The translations under genes and the position numbers were made by a program. A stretch of 59,854 bases of DNA from JAICTV01 sp035634055 (lineage in GTDB: Bacteria > Planctomycetota > Phycisphaerae > Tepidisphaerales > Tepidisphaeraceae), in contig DASQDR010000080.1 in assembly GCA_035634055.1 (NCBI GenBank), forward strand, positions 1-59,854, given 5' to 3'. Shown one piece after another: positions 52,461-59,854 of this stretch (position 1 is its first letter; the number at the start of each line of letters is the position of its first letter). The notes below the pieces were generated by a model, which worked only from the letters and a program-made list of their open reading frames with translations, made no database searches and was not told where the DNA came from.

Positions 52461-53150
52461 TCACCCCGCCGCCCGACGTGCGAGGGATTTTTGCAGCGGG
52501 CAGGTGGACGCATCGACGCCGCGACCGGCCCGGTAGGCGTCCAGCAGCGTCTTGGACTGCGCCGCCAGCATCCGCCTGACCTCGCGCCGCTTCCCCTTCA
52601 CGCGCGCGATGTGCATGTGGTCGTACGCGGTGGTCCGGTGCCGCATCCACGCGATGACCGCGGCCTCAGCGCGCTCGTCCACGGGAATGCGCTCGGTGCG
52701 CGCGACGGTGCCGCTGCCGACCGGCGTGGCGTGGTCGGTCACCGCCTGCGCCAGCCGCCCGGCAAGGTCGGCGTAGCGCGGGTGGAACGCGAGGAACGCC
52801 AGCACGGCGCGGCGGAAGTCACCGACGTACTCCGCCTGGTCGCGCTCGCGGCGGCGGACGTCAGCCTCGCGCTTGCGGGCGTACTCGGGCGTCGAGCGCT
52901 CCGCCGCCAGCTCCGCCTTGATCCGCACCACGACCGCGGCATCCGCCCACACGCCGCGCGAGAACATGCGCCGCTTCACCTTCTCCTGCACCGTCCAGGT
53001 GGTGGTGGCGGCCTTGAGGCGGCGCGTCAGGCCGGCGTCGCCCGGCGGGACCAGAATCCAGCGGTCCGACACGCGCAACACCTGCCCGCCCGCCGTGCGG
53101 ACGGAGCGGTCGTCGGGGCCGGGGGCGACGATGCGGTTCTGGTTCGGCAT
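52461..53150 (-). CDS. DUF2293-containing protein
   Basis: A predicted 229-residue protein, ATG 53150 with AAGAAGGG close upstream. The segment FRRAVLAFLAFHPRYADLAG, then HATPVGSGTVARTERIPVDE and AAVIAWMRHRTTAYDHM matches DUF2293, a short helical domain of unknown role. The rest is Arg/Lys-rich (RKREADVRRRERDQAEYVGD, VKGKRREVRRML), suggesting RNA or DNA contact. The start is taken at MPNQNRIVAPGPDDRS; upstream frame residues look non-coding. No enzymatic residues are recognised. Confidence 0.8.
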   Translation of the reverse strand: MPNQNRIVAPGPDDRSVRTAGGQVLRVSDRWILVPPGDAGLTRRLKAATTTWTVQEKVKRRMFSRGVWADAAVVVRIKAELAAERSTPEYARKREADVRRRERDQAEYVGDFRRAVLAFLAFHPRYADLAGRLAQAVTDHATPVGSGTVARTERIPVDERAEAAVIAWMRHRTTAYDHMHIARVKGKRREVRRMLAAQSKTLLDAYRAGRGVDASTCPLQKSLARRAAG

Positions 53151-53242
53151 AACCCTTCTTATCGACCGGACGCGGCCGGGCCGTGGAAGCCAATTTGGCC
53201 CGCGCCCCCAGAGAAAAACCGCGCGGCCCGGCGGCAATTGCG

Positions 53243-53704
53243 CTAAGGCGCCAGCTTCGCCCACAGCGGCGGGCCGAAGATCAGCAGGCCGACGGCGACC
53301 GACGCGATGGCGGCGATGAGCACCATGCCGGCCGCCACGTCCTTGGCGACCTTCGCCAGCGGGTGAACGTGCGGAGAGGCGAGATCGACGACGGCTTCGA
53401 GCGCCGTGTTCAGCCCCTCGAGGATCAGCACGCCCGCGATGGTGAGCAGGAGGATGCACCAGTCAATTCGCGAGAGGCCGAGCCAGAGCGCCAGGCCGCA
53501 AGCGGCGGTGGCGATCGCCGCGTGAATGCGCGCGTTGCGCTGCGTGCGGAACAGGTACGCAATGCCCGCGAACGCGAAGCGGAAACTGGCGATCAAGCCG
53601 TGGCGCGGGTGCGCGGGAGCGGTGAAGTCCCGCGTCGGCGCTTCCGCGTGCGGGCCAGTCGGCGGCGCGGCGGAGCCAAATTGCGTCGGCACCGGCGGGA
53701 TCAT
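53243..53704 (-). CDS. dgkA: Diacylglycerol kinase (prokaryotic type)
   Basis: A small integral membrane kinase that phosphorylates diacylglycerol or undecaprenol. 153 residues, longer than E. coli DgkA because of about 35 non-conserved N-terminal residues. The core (RFAFAGIAYLFRTQRNARIH, AAIATAACGLALWLGLSRID, LLTIAGVLILEGLNTALEAV) carries Glu96, Asn99 and Glu103 of the E-x-x-N-T-x-x-E motif, and three membrane helices are present. Its ATG overlaps the stop of the metallo-beta-lactamase-fold gene (ATGA), so it is translated together with it; both may act on membrane lipids. Confidence 0.93.
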   Translation of the reverse strand: MIPPVPTQFGSAAPPTGPHAEAPTRDFTAPAHPRHGLIASFRFAFAGIAYLFRTQRNARIHAAIATAACGLALWLGLSRIDWCILLLTIAGVLILEGLNTALEAVVDLASPHVHPLAKVAKDVAAGMVLIAAIASVAVGLLIFGPPLWAKLAP

Positions 53705-54642
53705 CCGATGGCCCAGGAAGCGCCGACCCGTGACGCGACCACGCGGTCCGCCAGCCGCCCCGCCGCTGAGAGCAACCGCTGGAGCGGCTCGTGCATCGGC
53801 TCGTGGCTCAGCTTGAAGGTGCTGTGGTGCATCGCCAGCACGTGGTCGGCGCGACAGTGGTCGGCCATCTGCCACGCTTGCTCGGGCGTCGCGTGCGCGG
53901 CGATGTAAGGGTCGTACGCGCCGATGCCCAGGATCGCCAGGTCCACGCCGCGCGCGGCGATGTCGCCGGCGCCGACGATGTCGCGGAAGCCGGTGTGATA
54001 CGCGGTGTCGCCGCCGTAGAGCACGCGGCGCTTGCCCGCGTCGAGCAGGTAGGCGTTGAACCCGCGGTGGTGGTCGTAAAAGGTGCGCGCGCCCCAGTGG
54101 CGCACCTCGCGCGCGGTGATCTTCAGCGGCCCGAGTTGCAGCGACTCGCCCCAGCCCATCTCGGTGACGGTGCGAAAGCCAAGGTCGCGCACGAGGTCGT
54201 GCGTGCGGTGGGCGGTGATCACCGGGACGTCCTTCGGCAGCCGGGTGAGCGTCGGGCGATCGAGATGATCGAAGTGGGCGTGGCTGATGAGGATCAGGTT
54301 GAGCTTCGGCAGCTCGCGCACGCGCAGCGCCGGCCCGACGAGACGGCGCGGACCCATCGTCATCAACCCCATGCCGACCCCGACGCGCGTGGCGAGGACC
54401 GGGTCGGTCAGCACGTTCATCCCGCCGACGCGCAGAAGCACGGTGGCGTGGCCGATCCAGGCGGCGGCGAGGTCGTGGCGGTTCCAGTTGGACAGCTCCG
54501 GGACGAACGCCGGCCGCGCGGGCGGGTTGACGTCGTCGAACAGGCGCAGCCGCCCGCGCCCGCGCCCCAGCGCGTCCGCCAGGCGCAGCGCCAGCGGCTT
54601 GCGCTTGGCCCAATCGGTGTACTGTCGCCAGGTGAATGCCAT
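53701..54642 (-). CDS. Metallo-beta-lactamase-fold hydrolase (NAPE-PLD/UlaG-like)
   Basis: 313 residues from ATG 54642; the frame runs 18 codons further. The fold motifs are AAAWIGHATVLLRVGGMNVL, ILISHAHFDHLDRPTL (H-x-H-x-D-H near 121-126), VRHWGARTF, GGDTAYHTGF and LAMHHSTFKLSHEP. This pattern, with GHATVLL and the tail His, is that of the N-acylphosphatidylethanolamine phospholipase D and UlaG-like group. It overlaps dgkA by ATGA; coupling to a lipid kinase makes a lipid phosphodiester substrate plausible. No signal peptide. Substrate otherwise unknown. Confidence 0.9.
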   Translation of the reverse strand: MAFTWRQYTDWAKRKPLALRLADALGRGRGRLRLFDDVNPPARPAFVPELSNWNRHDLAAAWIGHATVLLRVGGMNVLTDPVLATRVGVGMGLMTMGPRRLVGPALRVRELPKLNLILISHAHFDHLDRPTLTRLPKDVPVITAHRTHDLVRDLGFRTVTEMGWGESLQLGPLKITAREVRHWGARTFYDHHRGFNAYLLDAGKRRVLYGGDTAYHTGFRDIVGAGDIAARGVDLAILGIGAYDPYIAAHATPEQAWQMADHCRADHVLAMHHSTFKLSHEPMHEPLQRLLSAAGRLADRVVASRVGASWAIG

Positions 54643-54753
54643 TCGCCGCTCCCGAACGCCCCGCGGATCATACGTTATCGGCCGCGACACGTTCAAAACG
54701 CCAAGCGAGCGCGCGAGCGGCTGGGTCGCTTGCCCTCCCCAGCCCCCGGCGCG

Positions 54754-55521
54754 TCACACGATCTCAAGGCCGACCGGGAAATGGTCGCTGGCGTACTTCG
54801 CCAGGCGGTCGTACTCGATCCAGGCGTCCCTGAACCGGGTGGCGTCGATGCCGTGGGCAAAGAGGTAGTCCACGCGCTGGCCGGGGAACTGGGTGGAGAA
54901 GGTGCCGTGCGTGGCGGCGTAGTCCCCGCGGAGGGCGTGCAGCGCGTCGACGTAGCCGCTGTTCAACATCGCATTGACCACTCGGCGGGGCAAGGAGCCT
55001 CCGTTGTCGGACCAGGCCTTGCGCGTGCTCGGCTTGCACCGCTGGGGGTCGATCTGCTGGACGGGCGAGTTGGCATTGAAGTCGCCGCACAACACGTGCG
55101 GCCGGCCGGCGACGCGGTGGCGGGCGAATGCTTGGAGAACGAAGGCAAGTTCCCGCTCGCGCTCCGCCTCGTCCTTTTCCGTCGCCTGCGCGTGCAGGTG
55201 CACGACCCCCAGCACCCACTCCCCGCCGGCCGGGTCGATCACGGTCGCCTCGAGGAGCGAATTCGCGATCGCGCCCGGGTTCAGCAGCGCGTGGTTGATG
55301 GTCTCGCGGAGGGTCCAGCGTGACAGCAGCGCCGACGAGTGCCTCGGGCCGGGCGCCTGGATGAAATCCATGTCCAGCCGGCGCGCGATGCGCTCGATGA
55401 CGGCGAGGTCGTCTGCCTCCACCAGTGCGACCACGTCCGCCCGCTGCGCCTCGATCACCTCGGCCAGCGGGTCGGCGCGTCCCTCGCCGCCGTCGAGGAT
55501 GTTGTAGCTCACCATTCGCAT
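54754..55521 (-). CDS. Endonuclease/exonuclease/phosphatase-family protein
   Basis: A predicted 255-residue DNase I-like (EEP) protein, start at ATG 55521 (MRMVSYNILDGG). Core motifs: VSYNILDGGEG, ALVEADDLAVIERIA, VLGVVHLHAQATEKDEAERE, LCGDFNANSP and QRVDYLFAHGI, ending SDHFPVGLEIV. The catalytic Glu, His, Asp-x-Asn and the C-terminal SDH are present, so it is probably an active metal-dependent phosphodiesterase. Substrate (nucleic acid, phospholipid or inositol phosphate) unknown. It precedes the MBL-fold and dgkA genes on the same strand with a 111-nt gap. Confidence 0.88.
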   Translation of the reverse strand: MRMVSYNILDGGEGRADPLAEVIEAQRADVVALVEADDLAVIERIARRLDMDFIQAPGPRHSSALLSRWTLRETINHALLNPGAIANSLLEATVIDPAGGEWVLGVVHLHAQATEKDEAERERELAFVLQAFARHRVAGRPHVLCGDFNANSPVQQIDPQRCKPSTRKAWSDNGGSLPRRVVNAMLNSGYVDALHALRGDYAATHGTFSTQFPGQRVDYLFAHGIDATRFRDAWIEYDRLAKYASDHFPVGLEIV

Positions 55522-55700
55522 AACGCTGCGACAGGGTATACGAGACCGGCCCATCTTGCCGCCCCGCGCACCTTATCGGACGCACGGGGCGGAAAATCTG
55601 GCAAACGCTTTGGACGCCGCGCGGCCGCATCGTAGGTTCCGTGCTGGGAAGCATCAGCCCGCGGTGGAGTTGATCGGCAGGGCTGAGGAGGAGAGAGAAC

Positions 55701-56147
55701 ATGAGTCGGCACGCCAGGATCGGTGAGTTGCTCAGCCGGATGGTTCCGCTGAGCGGGCACGACGTCGAGGAGATCTTGCAGGAGCAGGCGAGCAACCGCC
55801 GCAAGTTCGGCGAGATCGCGCTCTCGTGGGGCCTGTGCCGCCCCGAGCACGTCTGGGACGCGTGGTGCCAGCAGGCGGACGATCATCGCACGCTGGACCT
55901 GGAGAAGATCGGCATCGACGCCCGCGCGGCGGCGATGATCCCCGCAGAGGTGGCGCGGTCGCTGGGCGTGATCCCGGTGCGGGTCGCCAACGATTGCGCC
56001 CTGGTCGCCATCGCCGAGGATCACGACCCCGACGCCGCCATTGCCCAGCTCGAGGCCCTGCTCCACCGCCGGATCAAGTTCGCCCGGGCAGAGCCGAAGC
56101 AGGTCAAGGCGATGATTGAGACGTATTACGGCGCGACCGTGCAGTAA
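55701..56147 (+). CDS. Free-standing MshEN-domain protein
   Basis: 148 residues; GAGGAGGAGAG lies just before ATG 55701. Two adjacent half-motifs, RIGELLSRMVPLSGHDVEEI and KFGEIALSWGLCRPEHVWDA, fit the pattern (R/K)-x-G-x-x-(L/I)-x(4,5)-L of the MshEN domain. In the MshE ATPase the tandem motif binds c-di-GMP. The C-terminal part (DLEKIGIDARAAAMIPAEVA, ALVAIAEDHDPDAAIAQLEA) matches the usual continuation of the GspE/PilB N-terminal domain. Unlike those ATPases no ATPase domain follows, so it is a stand-alone domain, perhaps a c-di-GMP receptor. It is divergent from the EEP gene, and a hairpin follows. Confidence 0.85.
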   Translation: MSRHARIGELLSRMVPLSGHDVEEILQEQASNRRKFGEIALSWGLCRPEHVWDAWCQQADDHRTLDLEKIGIDARAAAMIPAEVARSLGVIPVRVANDCALVAIAEDHDPDAAIAQLEALLHRRIKFARAEPKQVKAMIETYYGATVQ

Positions 56148-56162
56148 GGCGCAGGGCGGAGC

Positions 56163-56248
56163 AGAAATACCGAAGCTCGAATATCCAAACAATTCAGAAC
56201 GCAGAAACAAGAAATGACCGAAACGGAGGGTCCCGTTGCGGTCATTTC
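56163..56248. terminator. Repeat-family element with hairpin, second copy
   Basis: After the lead GAAGCTCGAATATCCAAAC and AACGCAGAAA, GAAATGACCGAAACGG (56211-56226) pairs with CCGTTGCGGTCATTTC (56233-56248), 16 bp with one mismatch and a 6-nt loop. The lead and the stem ends match the 30538-30620 element. It separates convergent genes, so it may end transcription from both sides. Confidence 0.75.
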
Positions 56249-56270
56249 ATAAATTTCCCGCAGAGCGGCT

Positions 56271-56939
56271 TCACTGGCCCTCCAGCGGCGCCAGGTGCGC
56301 CGGCCTGATGGATCGGATGCGCTCGGCCAGCTTGATCTGCTGGGAGAACAGCTCGCGGTTGACCGACGCGATGGCGCGGTCGTCGGCCCGGTAGATGTCC
56401 CCGGTGAGCGTGCGCGCGATCGCCGACTCCACGTACTCCGGCCGCGCGCTTTCCTGCCAGTCGGCGCGCACGACCACGCTGATCCCCGCGGTGCCGAAGC
56501 TGAGCAGCCCCCACCGCGGCGGCAGGTCCTTCTTCTGGATGATCCCCGTCGGCGCCAGCACGTAGTGCAGGTTGGCCATCGGCTGCATCAGGCAGGAGAG
56601 GAACTTCCCCAGGCCCACGCTCTGGCGCAGGCGCTTCTTCCCCTTGCGCTTGCGGTTGCGGTCGCGCTCCATCAGGCAGAGTTGCATCTGCCCGTCGTTG
56701 CTGTGGTCGCGCAGGAAATCGGCGCGGGAGGCCTTGCACTCGACGAAGCAGACCTGCGGCAGCTCGCAGGGCTGGTAGAGGTAGTTGTGGAACGCGCGGA
56801 AGATCCCCGTGCCCACCGCGTCGATGATCCCCAGCGGCGGCAGGCGCACCTCGGCGGCGATGCAGCGGTAGCCCATGCGGTAGAGCCACCGGCAGGCTTC
56901 CTTCTTCAACGTCTTGTGAAGGTCGGTCTCACCCGGCAT
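56271..56939 (-). CDS. PD-(D/E)XK nuclease-like protein
   Basis: A 222-residue protein, ATG 56939 with GGAG 9 nt upstream. The N-terminal half has the MmcB-like nuclease pattern: Glu30 (AAEVRLP), Asp40 (LGIIDAVG) and Glu67-x-Lys69 in VCFVECKASRADFLRD. These are the expected metal and catalytic residues of the PD-(D/E)XK fold, in the right order. The C-terminal 120 residues (KFLSCLMQPMANLHYVLAPT, WGLLSFGTAGISVVVRADWQ) extend beyond MmcB-type proteins. It may act in DNA repair or be a stand-alone nuclease. No restriction-modification or toxin partner is adjacent. Confidence 0.82.
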   Translation of the reverse strand: MPGETDLHKTLKKEACRWLYRMGYRCIAAEVRLPPLGIIDAVGTGIFRAFHNYLYQPCELPQVCFVECKASRADFLRDHSNDGQMQLCLMERDRNRKRKGKKRLRQSVGLGKFLSCLMQPMANLHYVLAPTGIIQKKDLPPRWGLLSFGTAGISVVVRADWQESARPEYVESAIARTLTGDIYRADDRAIASVNRELFSQQIKLAERIRSIRPAHLAPLEGQ

Positions 56940-57106
56940 GTCACGGCACTCCGTTGCCCGCGGCTCACGCGCGCCCCTGATCGGCACGCCGCCGCACGGC
57001 CGGCGCGACTCCGCGCGCCGGGAAGGCGATTCTAGCCGGCAGCGACGGTGAGGCAACTGTTAGGACCAGTCCGGCAGGGATCCGCACCACTCGTAGGCGA
57101 GCTTCT

Positions 57107-57131
57107 CCCTCTCCAAGCCGTCGCGAGAGGG
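57107..57131 (-). terminator. Hairpin after the redoxin gene
   Basis: CCCTCTC (57107-57113) pairs with GAGAGGG (57125-57131), seven bp, about 15 nt past the redoxin stop. It carries the same CCCTCTC core as three other gene-end hairpins. No T-run. Confidence 0.4.
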
Positions 57132-57146
57132 CCGCGCGTTTCGCAC

Positions 57147-57728
57147 CTAAACCAGATCGCACGCCTCCGGCGGCATCCAGTGGCGTTCCTTCCCCTGCCA
57201 CTTCACGTTGCAGCCGATCGGGTTGGTCACCTCGACCGGCGGCTTCGTCCCGGCCAGCAGCGCATCGACCGCGTCGCGCAGCTCGCGCGTCGTCTCCTTG
57301 CCCGGGGTGCGCGGGTTGTCATCCATCCGGCCGGTGTAGCGCAGCTTTCGCTCCTGATCGAACACGTAATAGTGCGGCGTGCGCAGCGCGCCGTACGCCA
57401 GCGCCACCTCCTGCGAATCGTCGCGCACGTACGGCCAGGGGATCTTCTTCTCAGTCGCGTGCGTGACCATGTGATCGAACGAGTCGGTCGGGTGCCCGAC
57501 GGTCTCGTTGGAGTTGATGGCGATCATGGCCACGCCCCTGGGCGCGTAGTCGTTGTAGAACGCGAGCATCCGGTCCTCACTGCCAATGACGTACGGGCAG
57601 TGGTTGCACGACCAGACGATCACCAGCACCTTCGCGCCGGTGAAAGATGACGGCGAGTAGGTCTTTCCGTCCACGCCGGGCAGGCTGAAGTCCGGCGGGG
57701 TCTGACCGAGTTGCAGCGTGAAGGCCAT
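57147..57728 (-). CDS. Thioredoxin-fold redoxin (AhpC/TSA-like)
   Basis: 193 residues, ATG 57728 after AAGGAG. The first part is the classic redoxin core: PPDFSLPGVDGKTYSPSSFT, then VLVIVWSCNHCPYVIGS with Cys41 and Cys44 (C-x-x-C-P), RGVAMIAINSNE and YGALRTPHYYVFDQERKLRY. The C-terminal CNVKWQG continuation is typical of a subgroup of AhpC/TSA proteins often annotated as thioredoxin-like. No signal peptide, so it acts in the cytoplasm as a thiol reductant or peroxidase. It is divergent from glycerate kinase. Confidence 0.92.
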   Translation of the reverse strand: MAFTLQLGQTPPDFSLPGVDGKTYSPSSFTGAKVLVIVWSCNHCPYVIGSEDRMLAFYNDYAPRGVAMIAINSNETVGHPTDSFDHMVTHATEKKIPWPYVRDDSQEVALAYGALRTPHYYVFDQERKLRYTGRMDDNPRTPGKETTRELRDAVDALLAGTKPPVEVTNPIGCNVKWQGKERHWMPPEACDLV

Positions 57729-57882
57729 GCGAGCTCCTTGGTTGATCTGCGGAAGTGATACCCACGCGGGCGGCGGCTGTCATCAGCGGCCGAGCGCGGG
57801 GGCGCGGCGAACTGTGTTGCGTTGGAACCCGCGCGTGATATCGTCGGCCCCTCTCAACCGCGAGCGATGGGGAGGCCATTCG

Positions 57883-59007
57883 ATGCGCGTGGTGGTCGCG
57901 CCGGACAAGTTCAAGGGCTGCCTCTCCGCCGCCGACGCCGCGGGCGCGATCGCCCGCGGGCTGCGGAGCGCTAACGCGAACATCCAGATCGACGCGTGCC
58001 CCGTGGCCGACGGCGGCGAGGGAACGGTCGCGGCGCTCGTGACGGCAACAGGCGGGCGGTTCGAGACCCGCCGCGTCACCGGCCCGCTGCCGGACATGCG
58101 CGTCGACGCCACCTTCGGCGTGCTCGGCGACGGCGAGACGGCCGTCATCGAGATGGCCGCCGCCAGCGGGCTGGCGCTGCTCGCGCCGGCCGATCGTGAC
58201 CCCTTTCGCACCACCACCTACGGCACCGGCCAGCTTCTGTTGGAGGCGGCGAAGCTCGGCTCGAAGCGGATCATCCTGGGCATTGGCGGCAGCGCCACGG
58301 TAGACGGCGGGATCGGCTGCGCGCAGGCGTGCGGGCAGCCGGTGATTCTCGACGAGGTCGGGCCCGCCGACCCGCACGAGCCGCTGGTGGGCGAGGACCT
58401 CCGCCGCGTCGTCCTCATCAAGCACGCGCGCGGTTCACTGCTGGACCGAGTGAAGATCACGGTCGCCTGCGACGTGAGGAACCCGCTATTCGGGCCCAGC
58501 GGCGCGGCGGCGGTCTTCGGCCCGCAGAAAGGGGCGACGCCGAAGCAGGTCGTGGAGCTGGACGCGCTGCTCCGACGGCTGGCCGAGCGGTGCGGGAAGC
58601 TGGCGGAGGCGGAAGCGCCCGGCGCGGGCGCGGCCGGGGGGCTGGGATTCGCGTTGACCGCCTTCTTTAACGCCGCCCTGCGCCCCGGCTTCGACCTCGT
58701 CGCCGACGCCGTCCGCCTGCGCGACCGGCTCGTCGGCGCGGACCTGTGTGTCACGGGCGAGGGCCGGCTGGACATGTCGAGCTACTCCGGCAAGGCCGCC
58801 GTCGGTGTCGCGCGCGCCTGCCGCGAGTTGGGCGTGCGCTGCGCTGCTGTTGTCGGGTCGGTGGCCGACGACCTCACCGCCGCCGAGCGGTCGCTGTTCG
58901 CGAAAATCGAGCCGGTGCAACTTCCCGGCATGTCGCTGGATGACTGCATGAACGCCGCCGCGCAACACGTCGATCGCCGCGCGGCGAACCTGCTCTCCGG
59001 CCAATAG
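57883..59007 (+). CDS. Glycerate kinase, type I (GlxK/GarK family)
   Basis: Phosphorylates glycerate, the last step in converting glyoxylate or glycolate to a glycolytic intermediate. 374 residues; GGGAGG is 7 nt before ATG 57883. Motifs: MRVVVAPDKFKGCLSAADAA, CPVADGGEGTVAALVTATGG, EMAAASGLALL, ILGIGGSATVDGGIG, CDVRNPLFGPSGAAAVFGPQ, KGAT, and DLCVTGEGRLD. These are all typical of class I glycerate kinases; it makes 2- or 3-phosphoglycerate. GlcD-like and GarR-like genes elsewhere in the window would provide its substrate. No operon partners. Confidence 0.95.
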   Translation: MRVVVAPDKFKGCLSAADAAGAIARGLRSANANIQIDACPVADGGEGTVAALVTATGGRFETRRVTGPLPDMRVDATFGVLGDGETAVIEMAAASGLALLAPADRDPFRTTTYGTGQLLLEAAKLGSKRIILGIGGSATVDGGIGCAQACGQPVILDEVGPADPHEPLVGEDLRRVVLIKHARGSLLDRVKITVACDVRNPLFGPSGAAAVFGPQKGATPKQVVELDALLRRLAERCGKLAEAEAPGAGAAGGLGFALTAFFNAALRPGFDLVADAVRLRDRLVGADLCVTGEGRLDMSSYSGKAAVGVARACRELGVRCAAVVGSVADDLTAAERSLFAKIEPVQLPGMSLDDCMNAAAQHVDRRAANLLSGQ

Positions 59008-59040
59008 CGCAGCGCGGCCGCGGGAACGTGGGAGGACCAC

Positions 59041-59854
59041 ATGCTGGGGCGGATTCTCCGAGACGTCATCCTGTCGATCAGCGTGCTGATCGCTCTCGCA
59101 CTGGTGGCCATTGGCGTCGCCAGCCGCGGAGGCGACCTCCTCGTCGGCCGCGCGTCCGGTGGTGATTACCGCGAGCTGCGCGCCAGAGGCGGGCAGTTCA
59201 GCTACCTGGCCCTCGCCGGGTGGAATGACGACGTGCCGCTGCACTTCGGGCGAGCGCCGGAGGAGCACCAACGGCTCATCGCCACGAAGAACACGATGGG
59301 TCGCCCGCTGATGCTGCTGGACGGCAAGTCGCTGCTGCTCTCGCCCGGGCCGGCGACGTGGTGGCCGCCGCTTACACAATCCGGCAACGTGTTCGTGCAG
59401 CAGATGCTGCTGGGGCGCATCCTGCTCACGACCGCCAACGGCACGACGGTGCCGGCCGTGCGGTACGCGCTGCCGCCAACGACGCAGGGGACGCCGGGCG
59501 CGGTTGTCACGATCGTCACGCCGCGCAACGGCGGGATCACCGCGACCGACCTGACACCCACCGCGCGGGGCGCGGCGGCAAGCGTGGCCGCAGCGACGAC
59601 GGAGGTGGAGCGCGCAGCCGGCCGGCTCCCCGCGCCGGCCGCGCGGCTGCCGGGCGCGGCGCCCGCGCCTCCGAATCTCCGCTTGGACTTCGACTCGCTC
59701 ACGCTGAACCGGTCGCCCCCGACGACGGCGCCGGCGGCCCTCGCCACGCCCGCCGCCATCGCCGAGAGCACGAGCCTGACGTTCCGTAGCCGAGTTAAAT
59801 CAACGACCCCTCGGGCCGGCCCCGCGGCACTGACCATCACCGGCGGCGGCACGC
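59041..59854 (+). CDS. Membrane-anchored protein, truncated by the right edge
   Basis: ATG 59041 has GGGAGG 6 nt upstream and the frame stays open for 271 codons to the end of the window. The N-terminus has a single membrane segment (ILSISVLIALALVAIGVASR), then about 110 residues of mixed content (FSYLALAGWNDDVPLHFGRA, PLMLLDGKSLLLSPG) and a long Ala/Pro/Thr-rich low-complexity stretch (PAPAARLPGAAPAPPNLRLD) typical of extracytoplasmic linkers. I recognise no family and cannot see the C-terminus. Confidence 0.75.
   Translation, partial: MLGRILRDVILSISVLIALALVAIGVASRGGDLLVGRASGGDYRELRARGGQFSYLALAGWNDDVPLHFGRAPEEHQRLIATKNTMGRPLMLLDGKSLLLSPGPATWWPPLTQSGNVFVQQMLLGRILLTTANGTTVPAVRYALPPTTQGTPGAVVTIVTPRNGGITATDLTPTARGAAASVAAATTEVERAAGRLPAPAARLPGAAPAPPNLRLDFDSLTLNRSPPTTAPAALATPAAIAESTSLTFRSRVKSTTPRAGPAALTITGGGT

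Noticed and set aside
53705..54613. Long N-terminal extension of dgkA
   Set aside because: It is the wrong frame of the MBL-fold gene; dgkA starts at ATG 53704 with an ATGA overlap.

Overview
The window is G+C-rich (by eye about two thirds G+C) and gene-dense. It looks like a chromosomal segment of a planctomycete, most likely the Phycisphaerae side of that phylum. The grounds are a secreted protein with a PEP-CTERM tail (15560-17389), a CAP/RTX exoprotein whose N-terminus carries the planctomycete-type LESRRLLA motif (9017-10498), a membrane-anchored Ser/Thr kinase, an outer-membrane phospholipase (so two membranes), DUF3467 and DUF2293 proteins, and many short genes with little homology. 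No transposase, integrase, phage gene, rRNA or CRISPR array is visible. This is core-type chromosome, not an island.

Layout. 1-1225: a B12 (cobalamin) riboswitch and an intrinsic terminator lead into a secreted beta-propeller-like gene that runs off the left edge. 1346-4142: a pyrR-pyrB-pyrC pyrimidine operon on the minus strand, divergent from a phosphohexomutase (4257-5639). 5906-10498: a large secreted protein of unknown function and the CAP/RTX protein. 10657-15518: ligA, an alpha/beta hydrolase, dprA and a Nudix hydrolase. 15560-20691: an SGNH-like PEP-CTERM protein, then Ppx/GppA-HD and two tandem thymidylate-kinase-like genes. 20826-26477: two exoglycosidases (GH2 beta-mannosidase, GH29 fucosidase) and divergent pldA. 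26681-32512: hisF, tRNA-His, a Ser/Thr kinase, a beta-hydroxyacid dehydrogenase, a glycosyltransferase-like gene and DUF3467. 32579-36195: a GlcD-like oxidase, lutC and a variant metallophosphoesterase. 36247-43824: secreted proteins, ispG, a PAP2 phosphatase, two small genes, a site-2 protease with CBS domains, and an FKBP. 44008-48494: a SpoIIE-type phosphatase, a receiver protein, tRNA-Arg, a SAM hydrolase-like gene and pcm. 48590-59854: recG, a TPR-methyltransferase, DUF2293, dgkA, a metallo-beta-lactamase-fold protein, an EEP hydrolase, a free-standing MshEN protein, a PD-(D/E)XK protein, a redoxin, glycerate kinase and a truncated last gene.

How the genes fit together. Pyrimidine synthesis (pyrBC with pyrR), histidine synthesis (hisF), isoprenoid synthesis (ispG) and DNA repair or uptake (ligA, recG, dprA) are housekeeping. 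GlcD, the tartronate-semialdehyde-reductase-like enzyme and glycerate kinase are the kinds of enzyme used to convert glycolate to glycerate phosphate, but they are scattered rather than in one operon. Signalling is represented by the kinase, the phosphatase, the receiver and two MshEN-like modules.

The most interesting items are: (1) the cobalamin riboswitch that appears to control a secreted beta-propeller, which suggests a surface B12-capture protein; (2) the tandem kinase pair next to Ppx-HD, whose second member has Arg in place of the Walker A Lys; (3) several families of palindromic intergenic elements near gene ends, one present as two inverted copies whose inner stems covary; and (4) several enzymes with altered catalytic motifs.
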